In this document: in pieces, positions 46,064-54,814 of the stretch
Layout: each line of letters begins with the position of its first letter
How positions within the stretch are numbered: position 1 is the first letter of the stretch
Assembly: GCF_014641945.1 (NCBI RefSeq)
Contig: NZ_BMIJ01000003.1
Coordinates: 62,001 to 126,000, forward strand
Direction of reading: 5' to 3'
DNA length: 64,000 nt
Source: Marinobacterium zhoushanense
Lineage (GTDB): Bacteria; Pseudomonadota; Gammaproteobacteria; Pseudomonadales; Balneatricaceae
Notes under the pieces: generated by a model
What the model was told of the DNA's origin: nothing
Seen by the model: the letters and a program-made list of their open reading frames with translations, nothing else
Databases searched by the model: none
Position numbers and translations under genes: made by a program

Positions 46064-46606
46064 TTAAACGCCTTCGTAGGCGATCAGCGTGTATACCGGT
46101 ACACCGGCTTCCTGAATGCGTGCTGAGCCCTGCAGGTCCGGCAGGTCGATCAGCGCAGCTGCTTCGACCACCTCGGCGCCAAGCTTCTTGATCAGCGTGC
46201 AGGAGGCGAGGATGGTGCCGCCAGTTGCGATCAGGTCATCGAAGATCAGTACCCGGTCACCCTGGCCAACCGAATCGGTTTGCATCTCGACAGCGGCGCT
46301 ACCGTATTCGAGTTCATATTCCTGATGGATGGTGTCGCCGGGCAGTTTGCCTTTCTTGCGCACCAGGACCAGCGGCAGGTTGAGCTGGTGCGCTAGAATT
46401 GAGCCGAACAGAAAGCCGCGGGCATCGATGCAGGCGATATGCGAGATGTCGCTGTCCAGATAGCGCTGGATAAACGCATCGGCCACCATGCGCACCGCGC
46501 GAGGGTCCTTGAATATCGGGGTAACGTCCCGGAAGATCACTCCAGGCTCCGGCCAGTCTGGCAGAGAGCGGATGATTGATTTGACGTAAAACTCGTCATA
46601 GGACAT
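46064..46606 (-). CDS. apt: Adenine phosphoribosyltransferase
   Basis: Apt salvages adenine to AMP using PRPP. The N-terminus IIRSLPDWPEPGVIFRDVTPIF is typical. The PRPP loop reads VLIFDDLIATGGT near residues 119-131, and the flexible-loop RKKGKLPG segment is present. At 180 residues it matches E. coli Apt (183). ATG follows GGAG. It lies next to fnr, an order I recall from Pseudomonas. Confidence 0.96.
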   Translation of the reverse strand: MSYDEFYVKSIIRSLPDWPEPGVIFRDVTPIFKDPRAVRMVADAFIQRYLDSDISHIACIDARGFLFGSILAHQLNLPLVLVRKKGKLPGDTIHQEYELEYGSAAVEMQTDSVGQGDRVLIFDDLIATGGTILASCTLIKKLGAEVVEAAALIDLPDLQGSARIQEAGVPVYTLIAYEGV

Positions 46607-46693
46607 CGGGCTGGGCTCCTCGGCTCTTTGTCGTATAGGTTTGGACTGAAATCGAGCACATTCTATTGGATCTGAGGGTACATGCTCATTGAG

Positions 46694-46707
46694 TTGATCT
46701 ACCTCAA
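46694..46707 (+). promoter_or_regulatory. FNR/ANR-like box at class II distance from a predicted sRNA start
   Basis: TTGAT-CTAC-CTCAA matches nine of ten fixed bases of TTGAT-N4-ATCAA. Its centre (46700.5) lies 41.5 bases before 46742, the start expected from the -10 hexamer TCTAAT at 46730-46735. A wider 7-bp inverted repeat (CATTGAG / CTCAATG) surrounds it and is an alternative reading. It could also act on apt, whose promoter probably uses TAGAAT on the minus strand. Confidence 0.5.
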
Positions 46708-46741
46708 TGTGTCATCGGCTCGATGGATGTCTAATAGCAAG

Positions 46742-46821
46742 CGTTGGGTTACACATTGAGATGGCTACTTCATTGTGCAACTGTACTGGCGCTTATCCCT
46801 TCAAGGTTAAGCGCCTTTTTT
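46742..46821 (+). ncRNA. Predicted FNR-dependent small RNA, about 80 nt
   Basis: The segment runs from a predicted start at 46742 to the end of the T-run of a strong intrinsic terminator, in the apt-fnr gap and opposite in strand to both genes. No annotated gene on the plus strand could need this terminator. The 5' half can fold imperfectly: GTTG, CACA and ATG pair with the continuous arm CATTGTGCAAC, leaving unpaired GGTTA, TTGAG and GCTACTT segments. The layout recalls FnrS (FNR-activated) and PhrS (ANR-activated), but I see no sequence match to either. A peptide reading from ATG 46761 runs past the terminator and looks random. Confidence 0.5.
46788..46821 (+). terminator. Intrinsic terminator of the predicted sRNA
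   Basis: GGCGCTTA / TAAGCGCC is an 8-bp perfect stem with a 12-base loop followed by six T on the plus strand. On the minus strand no T-run follows, so it is not the fnr terminator. Confidence 0.8.
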
Positions 46822-46844
46822 ATTGTCTTCGGTTTGGTTGCAGG

Positions 46845-47621
46845 TCAAACCTGCTGCGAACTGCTGCCTTCCGCGTTTTCGAACGGGTTGCACTCACCCG
46901 CCAGATCATATAGGTCCGACAGGCTGACCAGCTCGATCTCCTTGCCGTCGACGCGGATCAGTGACATCGCCTGAAAGCGGGTAAATATGCGGCTGACCGT
47001 TTCCACGGCGAGGCCCAGGTAGTTACCGATCTCGTTGCGTGACATCGACAGGCGGAACTGGCTGGCGGAGTAACCGCGTGCCCGGAACCGGGTCGACAGT
47101 TTGATCAGGAAGGTGGCGACGCGTTGCTCGGCATTCTTCTTTGACAGCAGCATCATCATCTGCTGATCGTCACGCAGTTCTTTACCCATGGTGCGCAACA
47201 TCTGCCGACGAAGCTCCGGCATCTGTCCGGCGAGGTCATCCAATCGTTCGAACGGGATTTCACAGACGGTGGTGGTTTCCAGCACTTTCGCCGATACCGG
47301 GTATGTCACACCATCCACGCCGCTCATGCCAACCAGCTCTCCCGGAAAATAGAAGCCGGTAATCTGCTCTTCGCCCTCGTTGGTCAGCGTGTAGCTCTTG
47401 ATCGTACCGGCACGCACCGCGTAAACCGATGAGAACGACTCGCCCTGGTGAAAAAGATGTTCCCCTTTTTTCAGCGGACGACTCTTCTCGATGATGTCAT
47501 CGAGTCGTTCCATTTCCGTCATATTCAGTGATACCGGCAGGCAGAGCGAGCTCAGGCTGCAGGTACTGCAATGAACCTGCTGCAGGCTACGCAGCTTGCC
47601 GTCACATTTATGGTCACCCAT
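46845..47621 (-). CDS. fnr: FNR/ANR-type oxygen-sensing regulator
   Basis: This CRP/FNR-family activator holds an oxygen-labile [4Fe-4S] cluster. The ligands are Cys18, Cys21, Cys27 ([10 protein letters not shown]) and Cys120 (TTVCEIPF), against 20, 23, 29 and 122 in E. coli FNR. A cyclic-nucleotide-like barrel follows (about 45-160), then a dimer helix and a helix-turn-helix with [20 protein letters not shown], whose E-x2-SR pattern reads TTGAT. At 258 residues it is full length. hemN lies 83 bases upstream on the same strand. It probably activates the cco operon and the predicted sRNA. Confidence 0.96.
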   Translation of the reverse strand: MGDHKCDGKLRSLQQVHCSTCSLSSLCLPVSLNMTEMERLDDIIEKSRPLKKGEHLFHQGESFSSVYAVRAGTIKSYTLTNEGEEQITGFYFPGELVGMSGVDGVTYPVSAKVLETTTVCEIPFERLDDLAGQMPELRRQMLRTMGKELRDDQQMMMLLSKKNAEQRVATFLIKLSTRFRARGYSASQFRLSMSRNEIGNYLGLAVETVSRIFTRFQAMSLIRVDGKEIELVSLSDLYDLAGECNPFENAEGSSSQQV

Positions 47622-47704
47622 GGGACTGTCCCTTTCTTGCGTTGGGTTGAATCAGGCTACGCGTTGCATTATGTAACATTTGCCGTTGGCGTTGAAGTGC
47701 GCCA

Positions 47705-49096
47705 CTAAATGATGCGTGAGTAGCGCGCGGTGCTCTGTTCTCGCGGAATGTAGGCGTCGAAGGCCATGCAGATGCGCCGGATCAGCAGACGCCCTGCGGG
47801 TGTGACACGTATGCGTCCCCCTTCGAGCTCCACCAGACCGTCGGTTGTAAACTGCTTTAGATCGTCGAGTTCGGCCTGGAAATATTGACTAAAGTCGATG
47901 TCATATTGTTGTTCGATACGCTGTTGGTCGAGTTCGAAGTGGCAGATCAGCTGGGTGATGACGCTGCGTCGAATATGGTCGTCCCGGGTAAGCGTGACGC
48001 CGCGACGGATGGCATGCTGGTGATCTTCAACCGCCTGCGTGTAGGCGGTGATGTCGTGCTCGTTCTGGTAATACACGTCGCCGATCTGGCTGATCGCGGA
48101 TACGCCCATCGCCACCAGGTCACAATCCGAGTGCGTTGTATAGCCCTGGAAGTTGCGGTGTAACTGGCCGTTGGCCTGGGCCTGGGCCAGCTCGTCATCC
48201 GGTTTGGCGAAGTGATCCATGCCGATGTACACGTACCCGGCCGCGAGCAGGCGCTCTATGGTGCTCTGCAGGATTGCCAGCTTGGTCTCGGGGGAGGGCA
48301 GGTCCTCAGCCTTGATATGGCGTTGCGGGCGGAAACGATCAGGCAGGTGGGCGTAATTGAATACCGACAGGCGGTCCGGTGACATCTCGATTACGGTATC
48401 CAGGGTGGCATTGAAACCCTCGAGTGTTTGGTGCGGCAGGCCGTAAATCAGGTCCATGTTGATCGACTTGAAACCCAGCCTGCGCGAGGTGTCGAGTACC
48501 CTCTGGGTTTGCTCTACGGGCTGGATTCGGTTGACCGCTTCCTGCACCTTTGGGTCGATATCCTGCACGCCAAGGCTCACGCGGTTAAAGCCGATCTCAC
48601 GCAGCACGGCAAGAGTCTCGTCCTGAGCTTCCCGAGGATCGACCTCGATGGAGTAATCGCCTTGATCGTCGTCACGCAGGTTGAAGTTGCGCCGCAGTGC
48701 ACTCATCAGCTCGCGCATCTGCTCATCTGCTATGAACGTGGGAGTGCCACCGCCCCAATGCAACTGGTTGACCTGCCGGTTATCGCTATACAGCTGCGAG
48801 AGCTTCTCCATCTCGCGATATACCGTATCCAGATAGGGTTGTGCCTTGTCCCGGCGGCGGGTAATCACCTTGTTGCAGGCGCAGTAGTAGCACACATGTT
48901 CGCAGAACGGGATATGCACATACAGTGATAGAGGACTTTGCTTGTCAGCACTCTGGCGGGCTTTGTCAATCAGGGCGCCGGCCGAAAGCTCCGGATCGAA
49001 CTGCAGTGCAGTCGGGTATGAGGTATAGCGTGGGCCGGAGAGATCGTAACGGCGGATCAGGTCGATGTCCCATTGGATGCGGTTGGAGCTGCTCAC
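47705..49096 (-). CDS. hemN: Oxygen-independent coproporphyrinogen III oxidase
   Basis: HemN is a radical-SAM enzyme that makes protoporphyrinogen without oxygen, needed for haem during low-oxygen growth. The cluster motif is Cys65-x3-Cys69-x2-Cys72, plus Cys74, in CEHVCYYCAC. The N-terminus RYDLSGPRYTSYPTA and the SIEVDPRE, RVSLGVQD and GMDHFAKPDDELA blocks are typical. At 463 residues it is close to E. coli HemN (457). It sits between the cco assembly genes and fnr. Confidence 0.96.
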   Translation of the reverse strand: MSSSNRIQWDIDLIRRYDLSGPRYTSYPTALQFDPELSAGALIDKARQSADKQSPLSLYVHIPFCEHVCYYCACNKVITRRRDKAQPYLDTVYREMEKLSQLYSDNRQVNQLHWGGGTPTFIADEQMRELMSALRRNFNLRDDDQGDYSIEVDPREAQDETLAVLREIGFNRVSLGVQDIDPKVQEAVNRIQPVEQTQRVLDTSRRLGFKSINMDLIYGLPHQTLEGFNATLDTVIEMSPDRLSVFNYAHLPDRFRPQRHIKAEDLPSPETKLAILQSTIERLLAAGYVYIGMDHFAKPDDELAQAQANGQLHRNFQGYTTHSDCDLVAMGVSAISQIGDVYYQNEHDITAYTQAVEDHQHAIRRGVTLTRDDHIRRSVITQLICHFELDQQRIEQQYDIDFSQYFQAELDDLKQFTTDGLVELEGGRIRVTPAGRLLIRRICMAFDAYIPREQSTARYSRII

Positions 49097-49171
49097 TTCT
49101 GCTATATCCTCGTTCTGGTTTTGCGCGGTGCGTCAGTATACCAGCCCTCCCGGGCGGGCGCTTGACCGATA

Positions 49172-49840
49172 TCAAAAGCTGCCGGTCAGAGCGCTGAACG
49201 GCAGGGTGTAGATACCGAAGAGTATAATCAGAATCCCGGCGCCGCGCCGGACGCCCTGATTCTGCATCAGCACGCGTACCTGCTGGGCCAGCAAGCCTGT
49301 TGTCAACATGGCGGGAAGAGTGCCAATGCCGAAGCCGATCATCAGTAGGGCGCTGTCATGCCAGTGTCCGGCAGCCGAACTCCAGAGTAATGTGCTGTAC
49401 ACAAGACCACAGGGCAGCCAGCCCCAAAGCGCGCCGAGCAGGAGTGCGCGTGGTAGTGTGTCGGCCGGTAGCAGCTGGGCTGCAAATGGGCGCAGGTGGC
49501 GCCATAACAGGCCGCCGGCGCGCTCCAGTCGCGTGAGTAACTGCCACCACTGGGCCACGTAGAGTCCCATGGCGATCAGCAGCATCCCGGCCAGGGTGCG
49601 CAGTAGAACGGCAGCGCCTCCGCTGCTGATCTGGTGGCCGATCAGGCCGATCAGTGCCCCCGCGACGGCGTAGCTGGAGATGCGTCCGATGTTGTAAGCG
49701 AGTATCAGCCAAAAACCGCTCTTTGCTTTTGTCTGACTCATGCTGACACTGGCCGCTATGCCTCCACACATGCCGACACAGTGAGTTGCGCCGAGCAAAC
49801 CCAGTACCAGCGACGTGGAGAAAGCAAGGGAGTCAGTCAT
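49172..49840 (-). CDS. Sulfite exporter TauE/SafE or DsbD_2-like membrane protein of the cco cluster
   Basis: This six-helix membrane protein has the early motif GATHCVGMCGGIAA, whose His and two Cys suggest a transported or bound metal ion or thiol exchange. Similar proteins lie beside ccoS in many cbb3 clusters and are annotated as TauE/SafE or DsbD_2 type. Its start overlaps the ccoS stop by eight bases. A role in copper or haem handling for oxidase assembly is inference from position. Confidence 0.75.
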   Translation of the reverse strand: MTDSLAFSTSLVLGLLGATHCVGMCGGIAASVSMSQTKAKSGFWLILAYNIGRISSYAVAGALIGLIGHQISSGGAAVLLRTLAGMLLIAMGLYVAQWWQLLTRLERAGGLLWRHLRPFAAQLLPADTLPRALLLGALWGWLPCGLVYSTLLWSSAAGHWHDSALLMIGFGIGTLPAMLTTGLLAQQVRVLMQNQGVRRGAGILIILFGIYTLPFSALTGSF

Positions 49841-50054
49841 CAGAGGCAGCGTCGTCCCCGCTTCGCTTTTTGTTGCTGGTCTTGTCGACTCTGGCGTCTT
49901 CGGGGATCAGCTCCTCGTCGTCATCGTAAAGAATGCTGTGTGCCGGTGATTCGAGGTCGTCATACTGGCCGGTGTTAACGCTCCAGAAAAAAGCCCAGAT
50001 GGCGATGCTGGCGAGGATGATCGCGATGGGGATCAGGAGATAGATGATGCTCAT
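49833..50054 (-). CDS. ccoS: cbb3 oxidase assembly protein CcoS
   Basis: CcoS is a single-pass membrane protein needed for cofactor insertion in cbb3 oxidase. One helix (about residues 3-25, IIYLLIPIAIILASIAIWAF) is followed by FFWSVNTGQYDDLESPAHSILYDD, the family signature. The acidic, then basic, C-terminal tail is variable. At 73 residues the length fits. It follows ccoI by 25 bases. Confidence 0.93.
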   Translation of the reverse strand: MSIIYLLIPIAIILASIAIWAFFWSVNTGQYDDLESPAHSILYDDDEELIPEDARVDKTSNKKRSGDDAASDD

Positions 50055-50079
50055 AACGGACTTTCCTAAGTTCTCTGCG

Positions 50080-52530
50080 TCAACTGCTCGCCTTCGGCCG
50101 GCGACTCAAACGCAATGCGTTGCCAACGACGACAAGGGAGCTGGCGGACATGCCGATCGCGGCCATGTAGGGAGCAATGAAGCCGGTCGCCGCGAGCGGC
50201 AGGGCCAAGAGGTTGTACAGTGCCGCCCAGGCCAGATTTTGGCGTATGATCAAGCGGGTCTTGCGTGCCAGGCGTACCGCTTCGACCAGGCGCGTCAGGT
50301 CGTTGGCGATCAACACCGCATCGGCGTTGGTTTTGGCGAGATCGGTGGCGCCGGCCATGGCGACCGAGACACGTGCGCCGGCCAGGGCGGGGATGTCGTT
50401 GATGCCATCGCCCACCATGATGACTTCTGCACCTTCGCCGGCGAGCTGATTCAGTATCTGCAGCTTCTGTTCCGGCGACACACCCTTGTAAAGCTTATCG
50501 ATATGAAGGGCGTCGGCGACCCGTTCTGCCGAGGCCGAGCTGTCGCCCGTGAGCATCACGCTACGCAAGCCCAATTGGCCCAGCGTATCGACTGCGGAGC
50601 GGGCTTCCGGACGAATCTGGTCATCCAGACGGAACCAGCATAGTGCCGAATACTCGCTGCATAGTAATAGCCAAAGCCCATCCTCGCCAGGTAACGCCGG
50701 CATTGCGTCAGCGACAAGCTCGGCGGCGAACTTTGGCTGGCCGATTCGATAGCGCACGCCGTTGACTACACCCTCCAGTCCCAGGCCAAGATGGTTCTTG
50801 ACCGCCTCCGCTCTGTGAGCGGTAAAGGGTATGAACGCGCGCGCGATCGGATGTTCCGATTCGGCTTCCAGCGCGGCGGCAATGTTGAGCAGGGTTTGCT
50901 CGGGATCGTTGCTCAGCGGTTTGACCTCATGGATCTGCAGATTGCCCTCGGTGAGAGTGCCGGTCTTGTCGAACACGATGTGGGTTGCCGTAGCGAAGCT
51001 CTCAAGGACATGACCTCGGCTTATCAGTACGCCACGCGTGCGCAGCGTGCCGGTGGCGGTTGTCAGAGCCGTCGGTGTCGCCAGCGAGAGTGCGCAGGGA
51101 CAGGTAACCACGAGTACCGACAGGGTGATCCAAAAGGCGCTGCTGGGGTCGATAAACCACCAGCTAGAGGCCACCACTGCTGCCGTGATCAGTGTCGCCG
51201 CCACGAAATAGCGAGAGACCCGGTCGGCAATGCGTGCAACTGCTGGCTTTTCGGCCTGGGCTCGATCGAGCATGCGCACGATCGTCGATAGCCGCGACTC
51301 GCCTCCGGTTTCTGTTACTTCGATCTCGATCGGGTGCTCAATGTTCTGCGTGCCGCCGACCACGGCATCATCGACACTGCGGGAAAGCGGGAGATACTCT
51401 CCGGTCAGTGCCGACTCATCTACCGACGTCTGTCCTTTACGCACTAAGCCATCTGCGGGGATGGTGTGCCCCGGCTTGACCAGAACGCGGTCGCCCTGGC
51501 GCAGTTGCGCGGCGGGTACCAGTTGCTCATCACCGTCGACCAGTCGGATAGCGCTGTTGGGCAGCAGGTTGAGCAGGGCATTACCCGCTCGTCCAGTGCG
51601 GTGGCGTGCCTGCATCTCCATAAAGCGACCGACGAGCAGGAAAAAGGTGAACATGGTGACGGAGTCGAAATAGACCTCTCCACTACCGGTTACTGTTGCC
51701 CAGGCGCTGGCGCAGTAGGCAGCGATGATCGCCAGCGATACCGGGACATCCATACTCAACTGGCGGGTGCGCAGATCACGCAGTGCCGCGTCATAGAAGG
51801 GGCGGGCGGAATACAGCGCCACTGGGGTGGCCAGAACGAACGATGCCCAGCGGATAAAATCGACGATACGCCCCTCCATGGAGGCGCTCATATCACCGGC
51901 GTACAGGGCGGCCGCGAGCATCATCACCTGCATGGTGCCGACACCGGCGACGCCCAGACGTCTGACGGCACGTTTGCGCTCCCGCGCCAGCAGTTGCTCT
52001 TCGCTATTGGGCTGGTAGGGGTGTGCCTGGTAGCCAATACGATCGACTTCCGCGAGCAGGGTGCTCAGTTTGGTTTCGCTGTCGTCCCAGTTCAATCTCG
52101 CGCGGTGGGTGGTGAGATTGACGCTGGCGTCGGTGACGCCGGGCTGTTTCTTCAGATGATGTTCGAGCAGCCAGACACAGGCGGCACAGGTGATGCCTTC
52201 AATCACCAACAACGCCTCGCGCGTAGCGTCGTCCGCAGTATGGACGAAACTCTGCTGAACCTCAGGGTCATCGAACAGGCTCAGTTCGAGCGCGCGTTGC
52301 CCCGCGCTGTCGTTTCGCGCACGCTCATTCTTCGCATTCTGATTGTCCCGGTGACGATAGAAGTTATCGAGGCCGCCGTCGACAATTGTCTGTGCGACGG
52401 CGAGACAGCCGGGACAGCACATCTGGCGCTCTTTGCCATCTATCCGGGTGACGAAATGGCTGCCGGTTGGTACCGTCAGCCCGCAGTGATAACACAGTGC
52501 TTGCGAGTCTGTATCGACGCGAGAGTTCAT
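50080..52530 (-). CDS. ccoI: Copper-type P1B ATPase CcoI (FixI)
   Basis: CcoI exports copper for the CuB site of cbb3 oxidase. Two Cys-rich segments (CYHC at 13-16, CCPGC at 38-42) precede an HMA domain with GITCAAC (Cys115, Cys118). The transmembrane metal site is TCPCAL, the phosphorylation site is DKTGT, the actuator loop is ALTGE and the hinge is VGDGINDIPAL. At 816 residues it fits FixI-type ATPases. It lies between ccoH and ccoS. Confidence 0.95.
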   Translation of the reverse strand: MNSRVDTDSQALCYHCGLTVPTGSHFVTRIDGKERQMCCPGCLAVAQTIVDGGLDNFYRHRDNQNAKNERARNDSAGQRALELSLFDDPEVQQSFVHTADDATREALLVIEGITCAACVWLLEHHLKKQPGVTDASVNLTTHRARLNWDDSETKLSTLLAEVDRIGYQAHPYQPNSEEQLLARERKRAVRRLGVAGVGTMQVMMLAAALYAGDMSASMEGRIVDFIRWASFVLATPVALYSARPFYDAALRDLRTRQLSMDVPVSLAIIAAYCASAWATVTGSGEVYFDSVTMFTFFLLVGRFMEMQARHRTGRAGNALLNLLPNSAIRLVDGDEQLVPAAQLRQGDRVLVKPGHTIPADGLVRKGQTSVDESALTGEYLPLSRSVDDAVVGGTQNIEHPIEIEVTETGGESRLSTIVRMLDRAQAEKPAVARIADRVSRYFVAATLITAAVVASSWWFIDPSSAFWITLSVLVVTCPCALSLATPTALTTATGTLRTRGVLISRGHVLESFATATHIVFDKTGTLTEGNLQIHEVKPLSNDPEQTLLNIAAALEAESEHPIARAFIPFTAHRAEAVKNHLGLGLEGVVNGVRYRIGQPKFAAELVADAMPALPGEDGLWLLLCSEYSALCWFRLDDQIRPEARSAVDTLGQLGLRSVMLTGDSSASAERVADALHIDKLYKGVSPEQKLQILNQLAGEGAEVIMVGDGINDIPALAGARVSVAMAGATDLAKTNADAVLIANDLTRLVEAVRLARKTRLIIRQNLAWAALYNLLALPLAATGFIAPYMAAIGMSASSLVVVGNALRLSRRPKASS

Positions 52531-52543
52531 TCAGCCAAGGTTC

Positions 52544-53050
52544 TCAAGAGGCGTTGCCAATATCGAAGCTGTTCTGTTCGTATGGGGGATCGATCTCGAC
52601 GCGCAGCTGCCACTCTTTATTCAACGGTTCGAGGATGACATATCGCTTGCCGACAAGCTCGGCCTGAAGGTTGCTGCCATACAGGCCGCGGCCATCGACC
52701 GAACGTAGATGCAGGATCTGATCGTATTTCTGGTGGGAAGGGTGGATCAGGCTCAGCTGCAGGTCTTGCGGCAAGGACTCCTTGCTTTGCAGCTGCAGGC
52801 GGATATCTCCGGTCAAGGAGTCGATCATCAGCTGACCATGGATGCCGAGCCGAGCCGCCATCTCTTCACGGGAGTGGTCGATGTTCAAGCCTCGCGCCAC
52901 CTTGTAATAGTCGTCTTTCACCACCCCGTCGCTGGTACTGATCGCGAGGTATATGAAGACCGGTGCGTAGATCATCACCGCAATCAGCGGGGCGAGTACA
53001 AACCAGAGCCAGGTCTGTTTGTACCAGGGGGATTGGCTTTGTTCACTCAT
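52544..53050 (-). CDS. ccoH: cbb3 oxidase accessory protein CcoH (FixH)
   Basis: CcoH helps assemble cbb3 oxidase and contacts the complex. One N-terminal helix (about residues 12-36) is followed by DGVVKDDYYKVARGLN, the FixH signature, and a periplasmic beta domain. The 168-residue length is typical. It ends 13 bases before ccoI and follows ccoG after 76 bases. Confidence 0.92.
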   Translation of the reverse strand: MSEQSQSPWYKQTWLWFVLAPLIAVMIYAPVFIYLAISTSDGVVKDDYYKVARGLNIDHSREEMAARLGIHGQLMIDSLTGDIRLQLQSKESLPQDLQLSLIHPSHQKYDQILHLRSVDGRGLYGSNLQAELVGKRYVILEPLNKEWQLRVEIDPPYEQNSFDIGNAS

Positions 53051-53126
53051 GGGATACCTCGAAATAGAGCGGCCGGGACTGACCCGGCCGCCATTCTAAA
53101 CTAATTCGTTTTCGACTTGGACACTA

Positions 53127-54548
53127 CTATCGTGCCGGAGTTGGTCCGATAAAGCGGTTGTCCTCGGTAATGCTGATAGAGGGGTTGTCCAGCGCTTCGA
53201 CTGTGAATTTGATGTCGTAGTTCGGCAGCTCGATATCCGCCGGATCCATGTGCACCCGAACGGGGTAATCGAGCAACTCCCCGGCCGCAATACTGACGAC
53301 GTTCTCACTTTCCAGGGACAGCCCTTCCGGACCGGTGAGGGTGATCCGATACTGATGCGCTACCTGTTCCTTGTTGGCCAGCTTGAGGGTGTATACGTTT
53401 TCGATCATGCCGCCGGATGTCATGGTGTACAGCTGGCCGCGATCTCGAATGATGTCGACCTCAAGCGGTACGCGGCTGTACAGGGTGTACGCAAACGCAG
53501 CGAACATTGCGATCAGCGCGATGAAGTAGCCTATGAGGCGAGGGCGGAACAGGTGGGTTTTCTTGCCGCTCAGCGAGTGCTCGGTGGTGTAGCGAATCAG
53601 GCCGCGAGGATAGTTCATGCGATCCATGATGTCATCGCACGCGTCGACACAGGCGCCGCAGGCGACGCACTCATACTGCAGGCCGTCGCGAATATCGATG
53701 CCGACCGGGCAGACGTGCACGCAGTTGCCGCAGTCTATGCAGTCGCCCAGGCCCTCTGCCTTGTAGTCCGAACCCTTTTTGCGACTGCCGCGCTGTTCTC
53801 CGCGTTTTTCGTCATAGGAGATCACCAGCGTGTCCTGGTCGAACATGACGCTCTGGAAGCGAGCGTAGGGGCACATGTAGATGCACACCTGTTCGCGAAG
53901 CCAGCCGGCATTGCCGTATGTGGCGACGGTGAAGAACGCCAGCCACCAGGTTTCCCAGGGGCCGAGATCGAAGGCCAGGATGCTAGGAACCAGTTCGCGG
54001 ATAGGCGAAAAATAACCGACAAAGGCGATTGCGCTGGCGGCAGCGATGGCCAGCCAGAGCAGGTGCTTGGCGCTTTTGCGCATCGCTTTCTCGCCGTTCA
54101 TTGGGCTTTTGTCCAGTTTCATCCGCTTGTTGCGATCACCTTCGGTCACGCGCTCTGCCCAGATAAAGAGCCAGGTCCAGACGAACTGTGGGCAGGCATA
54201 ACCGCACCAGAGGCGACCAGCGAAAACGGTGACGAAAAACAGGGTGAAGGCAAGAACGATCAGCAGCCAGGAGAGCAGCATGAAGTCCTGGGGCCAGAAG
54301 GTGAGTCCGAAAACATGGAACTGTCGGTTGGGTAGGTCAAACAGCACTGCCTGGCGACCGTCCCACTGCAGCCAGGAAATGCCGTAGAACATAATCAACA
54401 TCATGGCACCGGATATGATGCGCAGGTTCTTGAACAGCCCTTTGTAATACTTGACGTAGATATGCTCACGCTTGGCGTAGAGGTCGAAAGTTTCCTTGTC
54501 GCCAGCACCTTTTTTGGGTGTTAAATCTTTCACTGGAATCTGATTCAT
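53127..54548 (-). CDS. ccoG: cbb3 oxidase accessory protein CcoG (RdxA/FixG)
   Basis: CcoG is a membrane Fe-S protein reported to reduce Cu(II) for CcoI-dependent copper delivery. Five helices are visible. A CGYACPQFVWTW motif is in the first half; two ferredoxin-type sets, CIDCGNCVHVCP and CVACGACVDACD, sit around residues 265-305; and a C-terminal Ig-like periplasmic domain (about 370-473) follows. At 473 residues it matches the family. A 266-base gap separates it from ccoP; most of that gap shows nothing apart from the ccoP terminator. Confidence 0.95.
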   Translation of the reverse strand: MNQIPVKDLTPKKGAGDKETFDLYAKREHIYVKYYKGLFKNLRIISGAMMLIMFYGISWLQWDGRQAVLFDLPNRQFHVFGLTFWPQDFMLLSWLLIVLAFTLFFVTVFAGRLWCGYACPQFVWTWLFIWAERVTEGDRNKRMKLDKSPMNGEKAMRKSAKHLLWLAIAAASAIAFVGYFSPIRELVPSILAFDLGPWETWWLAFFTVATYGNAGWLREQVCIYMCPYARFQSVMFDQDTLVISYDEKRGEQRGSRKKGSDYKAEGLGDCIDCGNCVHVCPVGIDIRDGLQYECVACGACVDACDDIMDRMNYPRGLIRYTTEHSLSGKKTHLFRPRLIGYFIALIAMFAAFAYTLYSRVPLEVDIIRDRGQLYTMTSGGMIENVYTLKLANKEQVAHQYRITLTGPEGLSLESENVVSIAAGELLDYPVRVHMDPADIELPNYDIKFTVEALDNPSISITEDNRFIGPTPAR

Positions 54549-54760
54549 GCCTTACCACCGCAGGTGAATGTACATATAGACCTGCTAACACTAGGTCTAT
54601 TAGGTGTTGCGAATATTACAGTGCTCGCGGTGGGGATTACCAGCGGGTGAGTATCCCCGGTCGCCATCAGTCACAACGGCGTGTCGCCGTGACTGGTCGG
54701 ATTCAAGCATCAGGGGGATGATATCGTTTTGCGGGTGTTGTTGCACATGACAGGGGGCAA

Positions 54761-54795
54761 CAAAAAAGGCGGCAAGATTTCATCACGCCGCCTTT
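54761..54795 (-). terminator. Intrinsic terminator of ccoNOQP
   Basis: Read on the minus strand, AAAGGCGGC / GCCGCCTTT forms a 9-bp stem with a 13-base loop followed by TTTG. It lies 20 bases past the ccoP stop and separates the structural genes from ccoGHIS. Confidence 0.82.
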
Positions 54796-54814
54796 CTGTG
54801 TTACTGGATCGAGA

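Noticed and set aside
46707..46913. 68-codon frame overlapping the predicted sRNA and the fnr 3' end
   Set aside because: It runs through the intrinsic terminator and into antisense fnr; composition looks random. Kept only as a caveat to the sRNA call.
51466..52638. 390-codon open frame antisense to ccoI/ccoH
   Set aside because: It spans two certain genes and shows no family features.
53250..54335. 361-codon open frame antisense to ccoG
   Set aside because: A shadow of ccoG, with no start signal.
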